Part shown: positions 1-5,140 of the stretch, in pieces
Layout: each line of letters begins with the position of its first letter
How positions within the stretch are numbered: position 1 is the first letter of the stretch
Assembly (NCBI GenBank): GCA_001787035.1
Contig: MFUY01000023.1
Span: 1 to 10,033, forward strand
Direction of reading: 5' to 3'
Length of the DNA: 10,033 bases
Origin: Candidatus Nomurabacteria bacterium RIFCSPLOWO2_01_FULL_41_12
Lineage (GTDB): Bacteria; Patescibacteriota; Minisyncoccia; Phycocordibacterales; UBA9973
Program-made: the position numbers and the translations under genes
Notes under the pieces: generated by a model
Databases searched by the model: none
What the model was told of the DNA's origin: nothing
Seen by the model: only the letters and a program-made list of their open reading frames with translations

Positions 1-273
1 AGTCAGTAATGCTTCAATTCTTTCAGATTGAGTAATCTTTTCTGAAAATTTTAATCTTACTTCCTCCAGAAGCTCAAGGTCTTCTTTTTCAAGTTTTCCC
101 TCGATGAGTTTTTGCGCTAGGTCTTCATGTCCATCTCTTTCAAGCAGCCTGCCAAAAAGATGACTGTTGCTTTTATCTTGCAATATTTCCGCTAAAGTAT
201 GACCTCGTGGAGGAGGTATAGTCTGTTCTTTTGTTGCATCTTTGGTTTTTTTGAATTGATCAATTATTCCCAT
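1..273 (-). CDS. Hypothetical protein, 5' part only (runs off the left edge)
   Basis: An open frame starts with ATG at 273 and continues without a stop to the window edge, giving 91 residues. It begins MGIIDQFKKTKDATKEQ, has a short proline patch (IPPPRGHT), and then becomes a highly charged Glu/Lys/Leu-rich stretch likely to be helical (LIEGKLEKEDLELLEEVRLK). There is no signal peptide or membrane segment in the visible part, so a cytoplasmic protein is likely. I do not recognise the family. The reading frame is supported by its unbroken length to the edge and by a very good promoter at 323-351 on the same strand. No clear Shine-Dalgarno precedes the ATG; the nearest AGGA lies about 19 bases upstream, too far to be a usual site. 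Confidence 0.7.
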   Translation of the reverse strand, partial: MGIIDQFKKTKDATKEQTIPPPRGHTLAEILQDKSNSHLFGRLLERDGHEDLAQKLIEGKLEKEDLELLEEVRLKFSEKITQSERIEALLT

Positions 274-322
274 ATATTTATTATATAACTTTTATCCTAA
301 TTTTTATTGTTAAATTGTCAAA

Positions 323-351
323 ATCATATACCCCCTAGTTTGTTTTGTCAA
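323..351 (-). promoter_or_regulatory. Sigma-70-type promoter for the leftward gene
   Basis: On the minus strand, TTGACA (351-346) is followed by exactly 17 bases and TATGAT (328-323). That is a perfect -35 and a 5/6 match -10 at optimal spacing. The start of transcription would fall near 316, giving a leader of about 43 bases before the ATG at 273. A second TTGACA (321-316) lies just downstream, but its best -10 match is poorer. Confidence 0.65.
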
Positions 352-383
352 GTTTTTCTGCCCCTTTATCTCAAAATGGTTAT

Positions 384-423
384 CCCCCACACCTTTTGTT
401 TTGTAAAACAAAAGGTGTGGGGG
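384..423. repeat. Perfect 19-bp inverted repeat with 2-base centre
   Basis: Arms 384-402 and 405-423 are exact reverse complements (CCCCCACACCTTTTGTTTT and its complement) around a GT centre. Neither strand has a T-run after the stem, so it does not look like an intrinsic terminator. It sits between the divergent promoters of the leftward gene and the M23 peptidase gene. A 9-mer matching the DnaA box (TTATCCACA, 424-432) abuts the right arm, and a related TTATCCCCC starts at 380 on the left, so similar TTATCC-CACACC strings occur on both sides. Confidence 0.8.
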
Positions 424-447
424 TTATCCACACCCCCTACCCCAGAA

Positions 448-476
448 TTGACTTTTGGCCTATTTTGGGCTACCCT
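448..476 (+). promoter_or_regulatory. Possible promoter of the M23 peptidase gene
   Basis: TTGACT at 448-453 is followed after 17 bases by TACCCT at 471-476. The -35 is good but the -10 is weak (3/6). A 12-bp perfect palindrome, AAAGGTACCTTT (479-490), lies directly downstream and could overlap the transcription start. An alternative -10, TATGAT at 501-506, has no recognisable -35. I treat this as a candidate only. Confidence 0.3.
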
Positions 477-541
477 GTAAAGGTACCTTTTCAAGGCGGT
501 TATGATAGAAAATGGTTGAAATCGGGGGCGATGGTACTATC

Positions 542-1759
542 ATGAGAACTTTATCTAAAATATTCAGTTCTACTCTGGTCTTTTCCCTATTACTTATGGG
601 GGTTTTTGTGCCTTTGCGGGCACAGGCGGGTTTTTTCTCTGCAATTCTAGGTGACGAAGTCTATGCTGACACCCGCCCGCCTGACGGGCAAATGGAGAAC
701 ACGCTCGGAGTTCAATCCAACAAAAATACGGAGAAAAACTCGCAAAATATGGCTCTTTTACAGGCCAACGTTTCTTCTGCCCCTATTTTAAAGGACAAGA
801 AGACAGATAAAAACGGACAAAAGGATGAAGTTCTGGAATTTGAAGATAACGGCAATATCAACATAGAGTCCGATAACGCTCTCGTCCCTTCTGTAAGCCC
901 TCTTGAGGCCATAGGTATTTCACCAGATACAGATTTTTCTTCTTCCGACCAAATAAGCGTTTACTTGGTCCGGAAAGGCGATTCTATTTCCCAAATAGCC
1001 GAGATGTTTGATGTTTCAGTCAATACTATTCTTCTGGCCAACGATTTAAAGAAAGGCCAAAAGCTTGTCTCTGGAGACGTGCTTTTCATTTTACCCATTT
1101 CCGGGGCTGAACATACTATAGCTAAAGGACAGACATTAAAAAGTATTGCCAAGATTTACAAGGTGGATGCGGACGATATCGCTCTTTATAACGGACTGGC
1201 TGGGGATTCCAAGCTTTCTGTCGGTGACAAACTCATGATCCCAGGCGGTGACAGTATGGATGACGAAGGGGGTGATAAGCCAGCGCCAAATTTAAGTTCT
1301 TCTGTTGCGAAAGATATAAATTACTATCTTAAAAATCCGATTCAGAATCTTTTTGGATACTTTATCAATCCTGTACCTACCGGACATAAGACCCAAGGTC
1401 TTCACGGCCCAGGGCACAGAGGTATAGATATCGGCGCGCCGACAGGCACACCAATATATGCATCTGCGGCAGGTAGGGTGCTCGCAGCCAAAACAGGCTG
1501 TAAGGTAGGCCAGAGGCGTTGCGGCGGAGGATATGGAAATTTAGTAATCATTGAACATCCTAATGGCACCAAGACACTTTCTGCTCACATGAGCAGGCTT
1601 GCCACAAGAATCGGTGCGCAGGTAGCTCAAGGTGAAATCATCGGCTACGTCGGTAACACTGGTAAATCAACCGGCCCGCATATTCATTTTGAGGTTTTTT
1701 ATGCCAAGAATCCAGGCGCAGATTGGAGCTGGGCGACTAATCAAATAGCTAATAATTAG
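542..1759 (+). CDS. Secreted LysM-domain M23 (LytM-type) metallopeptidase
   Basis: Predicted zinc endopeptidase cutting peptidoglycan cross-links outside the membrane. I prefer the ATG at 542 over the in-frame ATG at 512, because 542 gives a normal signal peptide (MRTLSKIF, then a hydrophobic core, cleavage near AQA-GFF). From 542 the protein has 405 residues. Domains: signal peptide 1-29; a low-complexity Ser/Asn/Lys/Asp-rich linker to about 138; LysM 1 about 140-185 (YLVRKGDSISQIAEMFDVS); LysM 2 about 190-235 (HTIAKGQTLKSIAKIY); and M23 about 280-392. The M23 motifs are complete: HRGID (H292, D296), SAHM (H349) and GPHIHFE (H380, H382). The LysM pair should bind glycan and hold the enzyme on the wall. 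The stop lies two bases from the stop of the convergent transporter gene. A short palindrome in the linker (675-689) encodes RPPDGQ. Confidence 0.9.
   Translation: MRTLSKIFSSTLVFSLLLMGVFVPLRAQAGFFSAILGDEVYADTRPPDGQMENTLGVQSNKNTEKNSQNMALLQANVSSAPILKDKKTDKNGQKDEVLEFEDNGNINIESDNALVPSVSPLEAIGISPDTDFSSSDQISVYLVRKGDSISQIAEMFDVSVNTILLANDLKKGQKLVSGDVLFILPISGAEHTIAKGQTLKSIAKIYKVDADDIALYNGLAGDSKLSVGDKLMIPGGDSMDDEGGDKPAPNLSSSVAKDINYYLKNPIQNLFGYFINPVPTGHKTQGLHGPGHRGIDIGAPTGTPIYASAAGRVLAAKTGCKVGQRRCGGGYGNLVIIEHPNGTKTLSAHMSRLATRIGAQVAQGEIIGYVGNTGKSTGPHIHFEVFYAKNPGADWSWATNQIANN
675..689. repeat. Short GC-rich palindrome inside the M23 peptidase gene
   Basis: GCCCG (675-679) and CGGGC (685-689) form a 5-bp stem around CCTGA, within a locally GC-rich patch. 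The patch encodes a Pro/Gly-containing insert (TRPPDGQ) just after the signal peptide, in a region that tolerates insertions. It resembles in composition the GC-rich palindromes beside tRNA-Pro (4348-4390), but I cannot show they belong to one repeat family. Confidence 0.4.
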
Positions 1760-1761
1760 TT

Positions 1762-2511
1762 TTATTCTAAGAGAGTTAAAGCAAGCATCGCGCTTATGCC
1801 CAGGACAACTGCCAAAAGTTGCAAGATAGAATATCTTGCTTCTTTTGTTTTTTGTAGTTCCGGTATCAAGTCTGCGACCGCAATATAAATAAATCCTCCG
1901 GCGGCGATTGGCAGGAGCCATAGTGTCACTATTTGTTCTATTTGATTTAAAATGAGAATTATAATTACCCCAAAAACCGACAAAAGAGCTGAAAGAAAAT
2001 TAAGCCACAAGGCGCGCGTTTTAGAGTAGCCAGAATGCAGTAATACGGCAAAATCCCCTATTTCTTGAGGTATTTCGTGCAATATTACTGCAATAGTGGT
2101 AGCTATGCCTATAGGAACACTAATTAAAAAACTTGCTCCAATAATTATGCCGTCAATAAAATTATGTATGCCATCTGAAAAGAGCACCAGCTGTCCCATT
2201 GGGTGTATATGAGTCTCTTCTTTATCTTCTCCGTGGTGGTGCCAATGTAAGAACTTTTCCAGTATAAAGAAAATCATGACGCCGAAGATAATGAGCGTGC
2301 CGGTTAGATTTATATTTGTAGAATTTTCCAAAGCCTCCGGTATTAGGTGTATAAAAGCGTCACCTAAAAGCGCTCCGACAGCGAGCGAGATAAAAATAAA
2401 GATATATTTTTTTAGAATTTCTTCTCTCAAAGATAGCGTAAAAACTCCGACTAGCGAAACCAAGCTTACTATAATGACACTGATTAGAGCATAAATGTAT
2501 GTTGTTAGCAT
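1762..2511 (-). CDS. ZIP-family divalent metal transporter
   Basis: Inner-membrane transporter that probably moves Zn2+ or a related divalent cation into the cytoplasm. At 249 residues with about eight hydrophobic segments it is typical for bacterial ZIP proteins. Family motifs are visible: FIHLIPEA (53-60) in the second helix, a His-rich cytoplasmic loop HWHHHGEDKEETHIH (89-103), HNFIDG (116-121) in helix 4 and HEIPQEIGD (145-153) in helix 5. The helix 4 and 5 residues form the binuclear metal site of this family. The start at 2511 leaves no room for a Shine-Dalgarno, because a good -10 lies only eight bases upstream, so the message may be leaderless. Which metal is carried (Zn, Fe, Mn) cannot be told from sequence. 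It converges with the M23 gene with a two-base gap. Confidence 0.9.
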   Translation of the reverse strand: MLTTYIYALISVIIVSLVSLVGVFTLSLREEILKKYIFIFISLAVGALLGDAFIHLIPEALENSTNINLTGTLIIFGVMIFFILEKFLHWHHHGEDKEETHIHPMGQLVLFSDGIHNFIDGIIIGASFLISVPIGIATTIAVILHEIPQEIGDFAVLLHSGYSKTRALWLNFLSALLSVFGVIIILILNQIEQIVTLWLLPIAAGGFIYIAVADLIPELQKTKEARYSILQLLAVVLGISAMLALTLLE

Positions 2512-2519
2512 TATTTTTT

Positions 2520-2548
2520 AGTATATTCTAAATGTAAACGACTTGCAA
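2520..2548 (-). promoter_or_regulatory. Promoter of the ZIP gene, probably giving a leaderless mRNA
   Basis: On the minus strand TTGCAA (2548-2543) is followed by 17 bases and TATACT (2525-2520). Only eight bases separate this -10 from the ATG at 2511. Transcription would therefore begin at or within two bases of the start codon, consistent with the absence of a ribosome-binding site. Confidence 0.5.
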
Positions 2549-2560
2549 AATTTTGAATAT

Positions 2561-2608
2561 AAAAAGCGATGGGCGAGGTGTGTCGAGATGTTCTTCGACT
2601 CCCCGCCC
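2561..2608 (-). terminator. Intrinsic terminator of the 44-residue membrane-protein gene
   Basis: On the minus strand a GC-rich arm GGGCGGGGAGTCGA (2608-2595) pairs with TCGACACACCTCGCCC (2586-2571) across an 8-base loop, with a few bulged or mismatched positions. It is followed by ATCGC and five T (2565-2561). It begins six bases after the stop codon of the small gene at 2614, so it should end that transcript. Confidence 0.7.
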
Positions 2609-2613
2609 TTCTT

Positions 2614-2748
2614 CTATCGAGCCAGTGACATTGCCAGCCCGATGATTCCGAGGATTATGCCGATGGCGATAATCAGCCACCTGGCCCCGTTTTCTATGCA
2701 TTTGTTGGCCACACGGACGGCCAACGATTCATCGTTAGTCTGTGCCAT
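2614..2748 (-). CDS. Small single-helix membrane protein, 44 residues
   Basis: The frame runs from ATG at 2748 to TAG at 2616-2614. The protein begins MAQTNDESLAVRVANKCIENGARW and ends with one hydrophobic helix, LIIAIGIILGIIGLAMSLAR (residues 25-44), containing several small-residue positions (GxxxG-like spacing). Evidence that it is real: GGAGG lies five bases before the ATG, the clearest Shine-Dalgarno in the window; a promoter stands at 2765-2792; and an intrinsic terminator follows directly. Codon use is markedly GC-rich (GCC, GTC, CTG, ATC), unlike the AT-rich neighbours. Topology is probably N-terminus in the cytoplasm. I do not recognise a family; a small membrane regulator, a toxin-like peptide or a lineage-specific protein are all possible. 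Confidence 0.75.
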   Translation of the reverse strand: MAQTNDESLAVRVANKCIENGARWLIIAIGIILGIIGLAMSLAR

Positions 2749-2764
2749 GTATGCCTCCACTTAA

Positions 2765-2792
2765 ATACTACAACCATGAAAATTTTAGTCAA
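2765..2792 (-). promoter_or_regulatory. Promoter of the 44-residue gene
   Basis: On the minus strand TTGACT (2792-2787) is followed by 16 bases and TAGTAT (2770-2765), placing the transcription start near 2758 and leaving a leader of about 10 bases that contains the GGAGG ribosome-binding site. The promoter lies between tRNA-Gly(UCC) and the small gene, so transcription could also read through from the tRNA. Confidence 0.5.
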
Positions 2793-2804
2793 ATAGAAAT
2801 TTTG

Positions 2805-2875
2805 TGCGGGATGGGAGAATCGAACTCCCAACCTCAGTTTGGAAAACTGACGTTTTACCATTAAACTAATCCCGC
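2805..2875 (-). tRNA. tRNA-Gly (anticodon UCC)
   Basis: The minus strand folds as a full cloverleaf of 71 bases. The acceptor arm GCGGGAT pairs with ATCCCGC and the discriminator is A. The anticodon stem TCAGT/ACTGA encloses the loop TTTCCAA, giving anticodon TCC, and the T-arm is GGGAG-TTCGATT-CTCCC. The discriminator is followed by CAA, so CCA is not encoded and must be added by the CCA-adding enzyme. Confidence 0.95.
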
Positions 2876-2938
2876 AAATATATATTGCATTATACACATA
2901 ATTTTATATTTTTAAACTTCTCCTAATTTATAAAAATT

Positions 2939-4150
2939 TTAAGGCATACAAGAAAGAGTAAAGCAATTTCCAGACTCGATAACACTCGTATTATTAGGGA
3001 TAAAAATATTTAATCCCCCATATTGTGGCAGTAGGCCGTTATTGTAGATTTTATTTTTGCTTATAAATATATCGCTCACATTATTGGCGTTCGGATTAAT
3101 GTAGACTCCCCACATGTTATTGTTATAGATTTCATTGCCGACTACATCCACATTCCTAATATTGAAGTTGCTGAACTCTATTCCGCCCGTGCCGATTTTA
3201 CTATTTCCATCCTTAATAATATTGTTTTCTATTTTTACATTAGCAACATCGTTAGTTAAATATAATTGGCCGCCAGGGCATGGACCCGTTCCTGATTGAG
3301 CGTCCGGTCCGCACAGAAGATAGATATTTTCCCTGTGGTTGTTGATGAAAGTATTTCCTCTTACAATAATCGGGTCATTTTGTTTTGCTTGTGTCTGGTA
3401 CAGCACTAAACCATTGGATTTGATGTTTCTAAACAGATTCCCCTCGACACGAGCAGAAGCAATGGCAAGAGAGCCAATATCATGATCCATGGAAATATTC
3501 AAAATCACCCCAAAAAGATAAGAGTTTATGAAATTTGAATTTGTGATAACCACCTTTCTGCTGTTATAAGCTCCTATCGCAGCTGATTTTGAATGGCTTA
3601 TGGTCACATTGTCGATTACAATATTCTCTGAATTTGAAACAAAAATAGTGTCTTTGCAGTTGGCCGGATTGGAAACCGGGGTGCAGGGCTGGTTTTCATT
3701 CTCGTCAAAAGTCAAGTTGTAAATCTTAACATCCTTGGAATCCATTACAGTTATCAATGCATAATCATATGTGTCCAGTCTTTTGAAACCATCGTCAGAA
3801 TTTCGTCCATAGAGTGAAACAGGCCGTTTTATGTTATTTAAGTCAGCCATGCAAGCATTCTTTCCAGTGCAAGCAATCAAGCTGGTTACTTCAATGTTAT
3901 CAGCTTGATTATTATTTACTTTACTTACGCAACTCTTGAAAGAAACAGCATTTGAAGCCTCGCAAACTCTAGTAGATTCGGAAGCCTTCGGTGTGTTTTC
4001 TGGATGAGGAAACGGCTGTGGATTTGGTGTCAGATTTTCCAGTTCTTGAAAATCTGTTAAGGTATTGTTTTTCGGTTGAACGAAAAGAAAAATACCTATG
4101 GTTATTGACACTATTACTACAATGCTTATGAAAATTATTTTTTTAGACAT
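2939..4150 (-). CDS. Secreted or membrane-anchored right-handed beta-helix protein
   Basis: A 403-residue protein with an N-terminal hydrophobic helix (residues 5-24, preceded by MSKK) that is either a signal peptide or a membrane anchor. A Pro/Asn/Glu-rich linker runs to about 60. From about 135 to the end there are repeated short beta rungs of the PbH1 type, with recurrent Asn and small hydrophobics (DVKIYNLTF, NIVIDNVTI, VVITNSNF, IIVRGNTF, VKIENNII, VDVVGNEI, IFISKNKI). This is the look of pectate-lyase-like or NosD/PbH1 proteins. Ten cysteines (63, 74, 94, 100, 156, 165, 280, 291, 396, 401), mostly in close pairs, suggest disulfides and an outside location. No enzyme signature is obvious, so it could bind or degrade polysaccharide or act as a surface structure. 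Ribosome-binding site weak (AAAGAAAT). Confidence 0.8.
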   Translation of the reverse strand: MSKKIIFISIVVIVSITIGIFLFVQPKNNTLTDFQELENLTPNPQPFPHPENTPKASESTRVCEASNAVSFKSCVSKVNNNQADNIEVTSLIACTGKNACMADLNNIKRPVSLYGRNSDDGFKRLDTYDYALITVMDSKDVKIYNLTFDENENQPCTPVSNPANCKDTIFVSNSENIVIDNVTISHSKSAAIGAYNSRKVVITNSNFINSYLFGVILNISMDHDIGSLAIASARVEGNLFRNIKSNGLVLYQTQAKQNDPIIVRGNTFINNHRENIYLLCGPDAQSGTGPCPGGQLYLTNDVANVKIENNIIKDGNSKIGTGGIEFSNFNIRNVDVVGNEIYNNNMWGVYINPNANNVSDIFISKNKIYNNGLLPQYGGLNIFIPNNTSVIESGNCFTLSCMP

Positions 4151-4158
4151 ATTTCTTT

Positions 4159-4179
4159 ATTCGGGCCGCTCTGGAATTG
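4159..4179 (-). pseudogene. Partial copy of the tRNA-Pro 3' end
   Basis: Bases 4159-4170 are identical to 4279-4290, and after a one-base length difference 4173-4179 equals 4292-4298. The copied part covers one side of the T-arm and the 3' acceptor strand of tRNA-Pro(UGG). The two copies are direct repeats exactly 120 bp apart. Nothing else of a tRNA is present at this copy. Confidence 0.6.
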
Positions 4180-4270
4180 GCTACTACATAGCCAGGTGCT
4201 TTTCTATTTCGCTATGCTCAACATAGAAAAGCCTTTCAATATCCTAACGCAAGCAAATCAATTTGCTTGC
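4178..4270. repeat. Array of three hairpins between tRNA-Pro and the beta-helix gene
   Basis: Three consecutive inverted repeats fill the gap. TGGCTA/TAGCCA at 4178-4194 has a 5-base loop. GCTTTTCTAT/ATAGAAAAGC at 4198-4232 encloses an alternative inner stem, CTATG/CATAG. GCAAGCAAAT/ATTTGCTTGC at 4249-4270 has a 2-base centre. None has a T-run, so simple termination is not the explanation. The array is bounded by the duplicated tRNA-Pro 3' end. Confidence 0.65.
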
Positions 4271-4280
4271 TTCGTCCCAT

Positions 4281-4351
4281 TCGGGCCGCTGGGAATTGAA
4301 CCCAGTCTAAATGCTCCCAAAGCACTTGTACTACCGGTATACTACGGCCCG
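4281..4351 (-). tRNA. tRNA-Pro (anticodon UGG)
   Basis: A 71-base cloverleaf on the minus strand. The acceptor CGGGCCG pairs perfectly with CGGCCCG and the discriminator is A. The anticodon loop TTTGGGA gives anticodon TGG with G at position 37, as usual for proline tRNAs. The T-arm is CTGGG-TTCAATT-CCCAG. CCA is not encoded; ATG follows the discriminator. Its 5' end overlaps a large palindrome (4348-4390). Confidence 0.95.
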
Positions 4352-4390
4352 CCTTTGCCAGCCATAGCTGGCTTCGGCGGGCAAGCCCGC
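4348..4390. repeat. Nested GC-rich palindrome overlapping the tRNA-Pro 5' end
   Basis: CCCGCC (4348-4353) pairs with GGCGGG (4376-4381) around an inner hairpin GCCAGC-CATA-GCTGGC (4357-4372). A competing hairpin, GCGGGC-AA-GCCCGC (4377-4390), shares the right outer arm. The left outer arm includes the first bases of tRNA-Pro (4348-4351), so in the precursor RNA this structure would compete with the acceptor stem. Composition contrasts with the AT-rich surroundings, suggesting an inserted palindromic element. Confidence 0.65.
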
Positions 4391-4421
4391 TAGACAGCGA
4401 CGGATGGATTACGAAAATATA

Positions 4422-4829
4422 TCACAAAATTATATCTTTGACCACTTTAATTTTTGCGTTTTTACCTTTTAAGTCAAGGAATACAACCAATAAATCCACC
4501 TGCCACTCCTTCTCATCTAAGTTTTTAGATAAAAGGTAAGTCTGAATTGTACGCGCCATTCTTTTTAATTTCCAAGGGTGCATATTTTCTTCTGGGTTAT
4601 GTTGATTAAGCATTTCATGAGTAACACTACTTAATGTTTCACGAGAAACACTTTTAACCTCAATAAAATATAATTTATCGTCTTTTTCGGCCACAATATC
4701 TATTTCACCCCATTTTTTAGTATAATTTCTGTCTAATATAGCAAAACTATGTTTCATGAGGAATTTGACAGCTACATTTTCACCGATTTCTCCTGTTTTT
4801 TGTGTTTCTGAAGTAAATACTTTAGGCAT
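4422..4829 (-). CDS. yraN: YraN / UPF0102 family endonuclease-like protein
   Basis: A 135-residue protein of usual length for UPF0102 (COG0792). Motifs in order: GEIGENVAVKFL (13-24); RNYTKKWGEIDIVA (34-47); and LYFIEVKS (53-60), the E-x-K strand of the restriction-endonuclease-like fold; then a C-terminal helix HPWKLKRMARTIQTYL (84-99) and the strand VDLLVVFLD (111-119). The Asp and E-x-K residues expected of the metal-dependent nuclease fold are present (D44, E57, K59), but the family's cellular role is not well fixed; links with DNA processing or recombination are proposed. Where many homologs have KTR followed by a short loop, this one has SVSRETLSSVTHEMLNQHN, and the DNA encoding VSRET is a parS-like 16-mer (4635-4650). 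No clear Shine-Dalgarno upstream of the ATG at 4829. Confidence 0.88.
   Translation of the reverse strand: MPKVFTSETQKTGEIGENVAVKFLMKHSFAILDRNYTKKWGEIDIVAEKDDKLYFIEVKSVSRETLSSVTHEMLNQHNPEENMHPWKLKRMARTIQTYLLSKNLDEKEWQVDLLVVFLDLKGKNAKIKVVKDIIL
4613..4650. other. parS-like composite site inside yraN
   Basis: TGTTTCACGAGAAACA at 4635-4650 differs at one base from the bacterial ParB-binding consensus TGTTTCACGTGAAACA. TTTCATGAGTAACA, starting at 4613, is a weaker relative of the same site 22 bp to its left. Both lie in the coding frame of yraN; the strong site encodes VSRET (residues 61-65). The arrangement is repeated in the intergenic composite at 4912-4953. Confidence 0.7.
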
Positions 4830-4911
4830 CCCAGTACTAAAATTTTAAATTGTTATTAATAATGGTCACTTGTTTTAATCAAAAATTTAGTACGGGACAA
4901 GTTTTACTTAG

Positions 4912-4953
4912 TGTTTCATGAATAACATAGTTAAAGATGTTTCACGTGAAACT
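4912..4953. other. parS centromere-like site (ParB binding) with adjacent degenerate copy
   Basis: TGTTTCACGTGAAACT at 4938-4953 matches 15 of 16 bases of the widely conserved parS consensus, including the whole central 14-bp palindrome. The weaker TGTTTCATGAATAACA (4912-4927, 12/16) precedes it. ParB loads on such sites, spreads as a clamp and with ParA/SMC organises and segregates the origin region. parS normally lies near oriC. The ParA and ParB genes are not in this window. Confidence 0.8.
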
Positions 4954-5040
4954 CTTCACTTTATTTCATGTCTTTTATTAAAATATCCTTATTTTTTAAC
5001 ATATTTTCTATAAAATAGGTCTAAAAGACAAATTTACTTG

Positions 5041-5132
5041 ATGTCCTTTATAAACATTACCAACATAGTTTTCCACAGTTTTTTAATAATTGTCCTTAAG
5101 TTACTTTGTTTAATGCTTTTTATAAAGGACAT
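5041..5132. repeat. 14-bp perfect inverted repeat enclosing a DnaA-box-like 9-mer
   Basis: ATGTCCTTTATAAA (5041-5054) and TTTATAAAGGACAT (5119-5132) are exact reverse complements separated by 64 bases. The intervening DNA contains TTTTCCACA (5069-5077) and a further TGTCCTT (5091-5097). The right arm is eight bases from the 3' end of tRNA-Gly(GCC), so on the minus strand the arms would lie in its 3' trailer. No T-run supports termination. Confidence 0.6.
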
Positions 5133-5140
5133 TACTTTTG

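Larger units (their letters stand above)
4830..5140. other. Gene-free AT-rich region with a parS site and inverted repeats
   Basis: I see no credible gene in these 311 bases. They hold an imperfect inverted repeat GTACTAAAATTTT (4834-4846) / AAAAATTTAGTAC (4881-4893), a degenerate parS-like site (4912-4927), the near-perfect parS (4938-4953), a very AT-rich stretch (about 4970-5035), a 14-bp perfect inverted repeat (5041-5054 with 5119-5132), and TTTTCCACA (5069-5077), one base off a DnaA box. TGTCCTT occurs twice directly (5043, 5091) and once inverted (5125-5131). The upstream signals of yraN must also lie here. Confidence 0.6.

Noticed and set aside
384..423. Inverted repeat as a rho-independent terminator
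   Set aside because: No T-run follows the stem on either strand, and no gene ends just before it.
424..432. TTATCCACA here, TTATACACA (2890-2898) and TTTTCCACA (5069-5077) as DnaA boxes of an oriC
   Set aside because: They are kilobases apart and single. A bacterial origin normally shows several boxes within a few hundred bases, and one or two exact matches are expected by chance in AT-rich DNA of this length.
512..541. ATG at 512 as the start of the M23 peptidase
   Set aside because: It would put MVEIGGDGTI before an otherwise normal signal peptide; the ATG at 542 gives a basic N-terminus followed by the hydrophobic core. The upstream start is not excluded.
4196..4393. 65-residue plus-strand reading frame
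   Set aside because: It reads through the hairpin array and the complement of tRNA-Pro, with no ribosome-binding site or recognisable protein character.
4753..4768. TGTTTCATGAGGAATT in yraN as a parS site
   Set aside because: Only the left half matches; the right half is lost and it falls in ordinary conserved coding sequence (FLMKHS).
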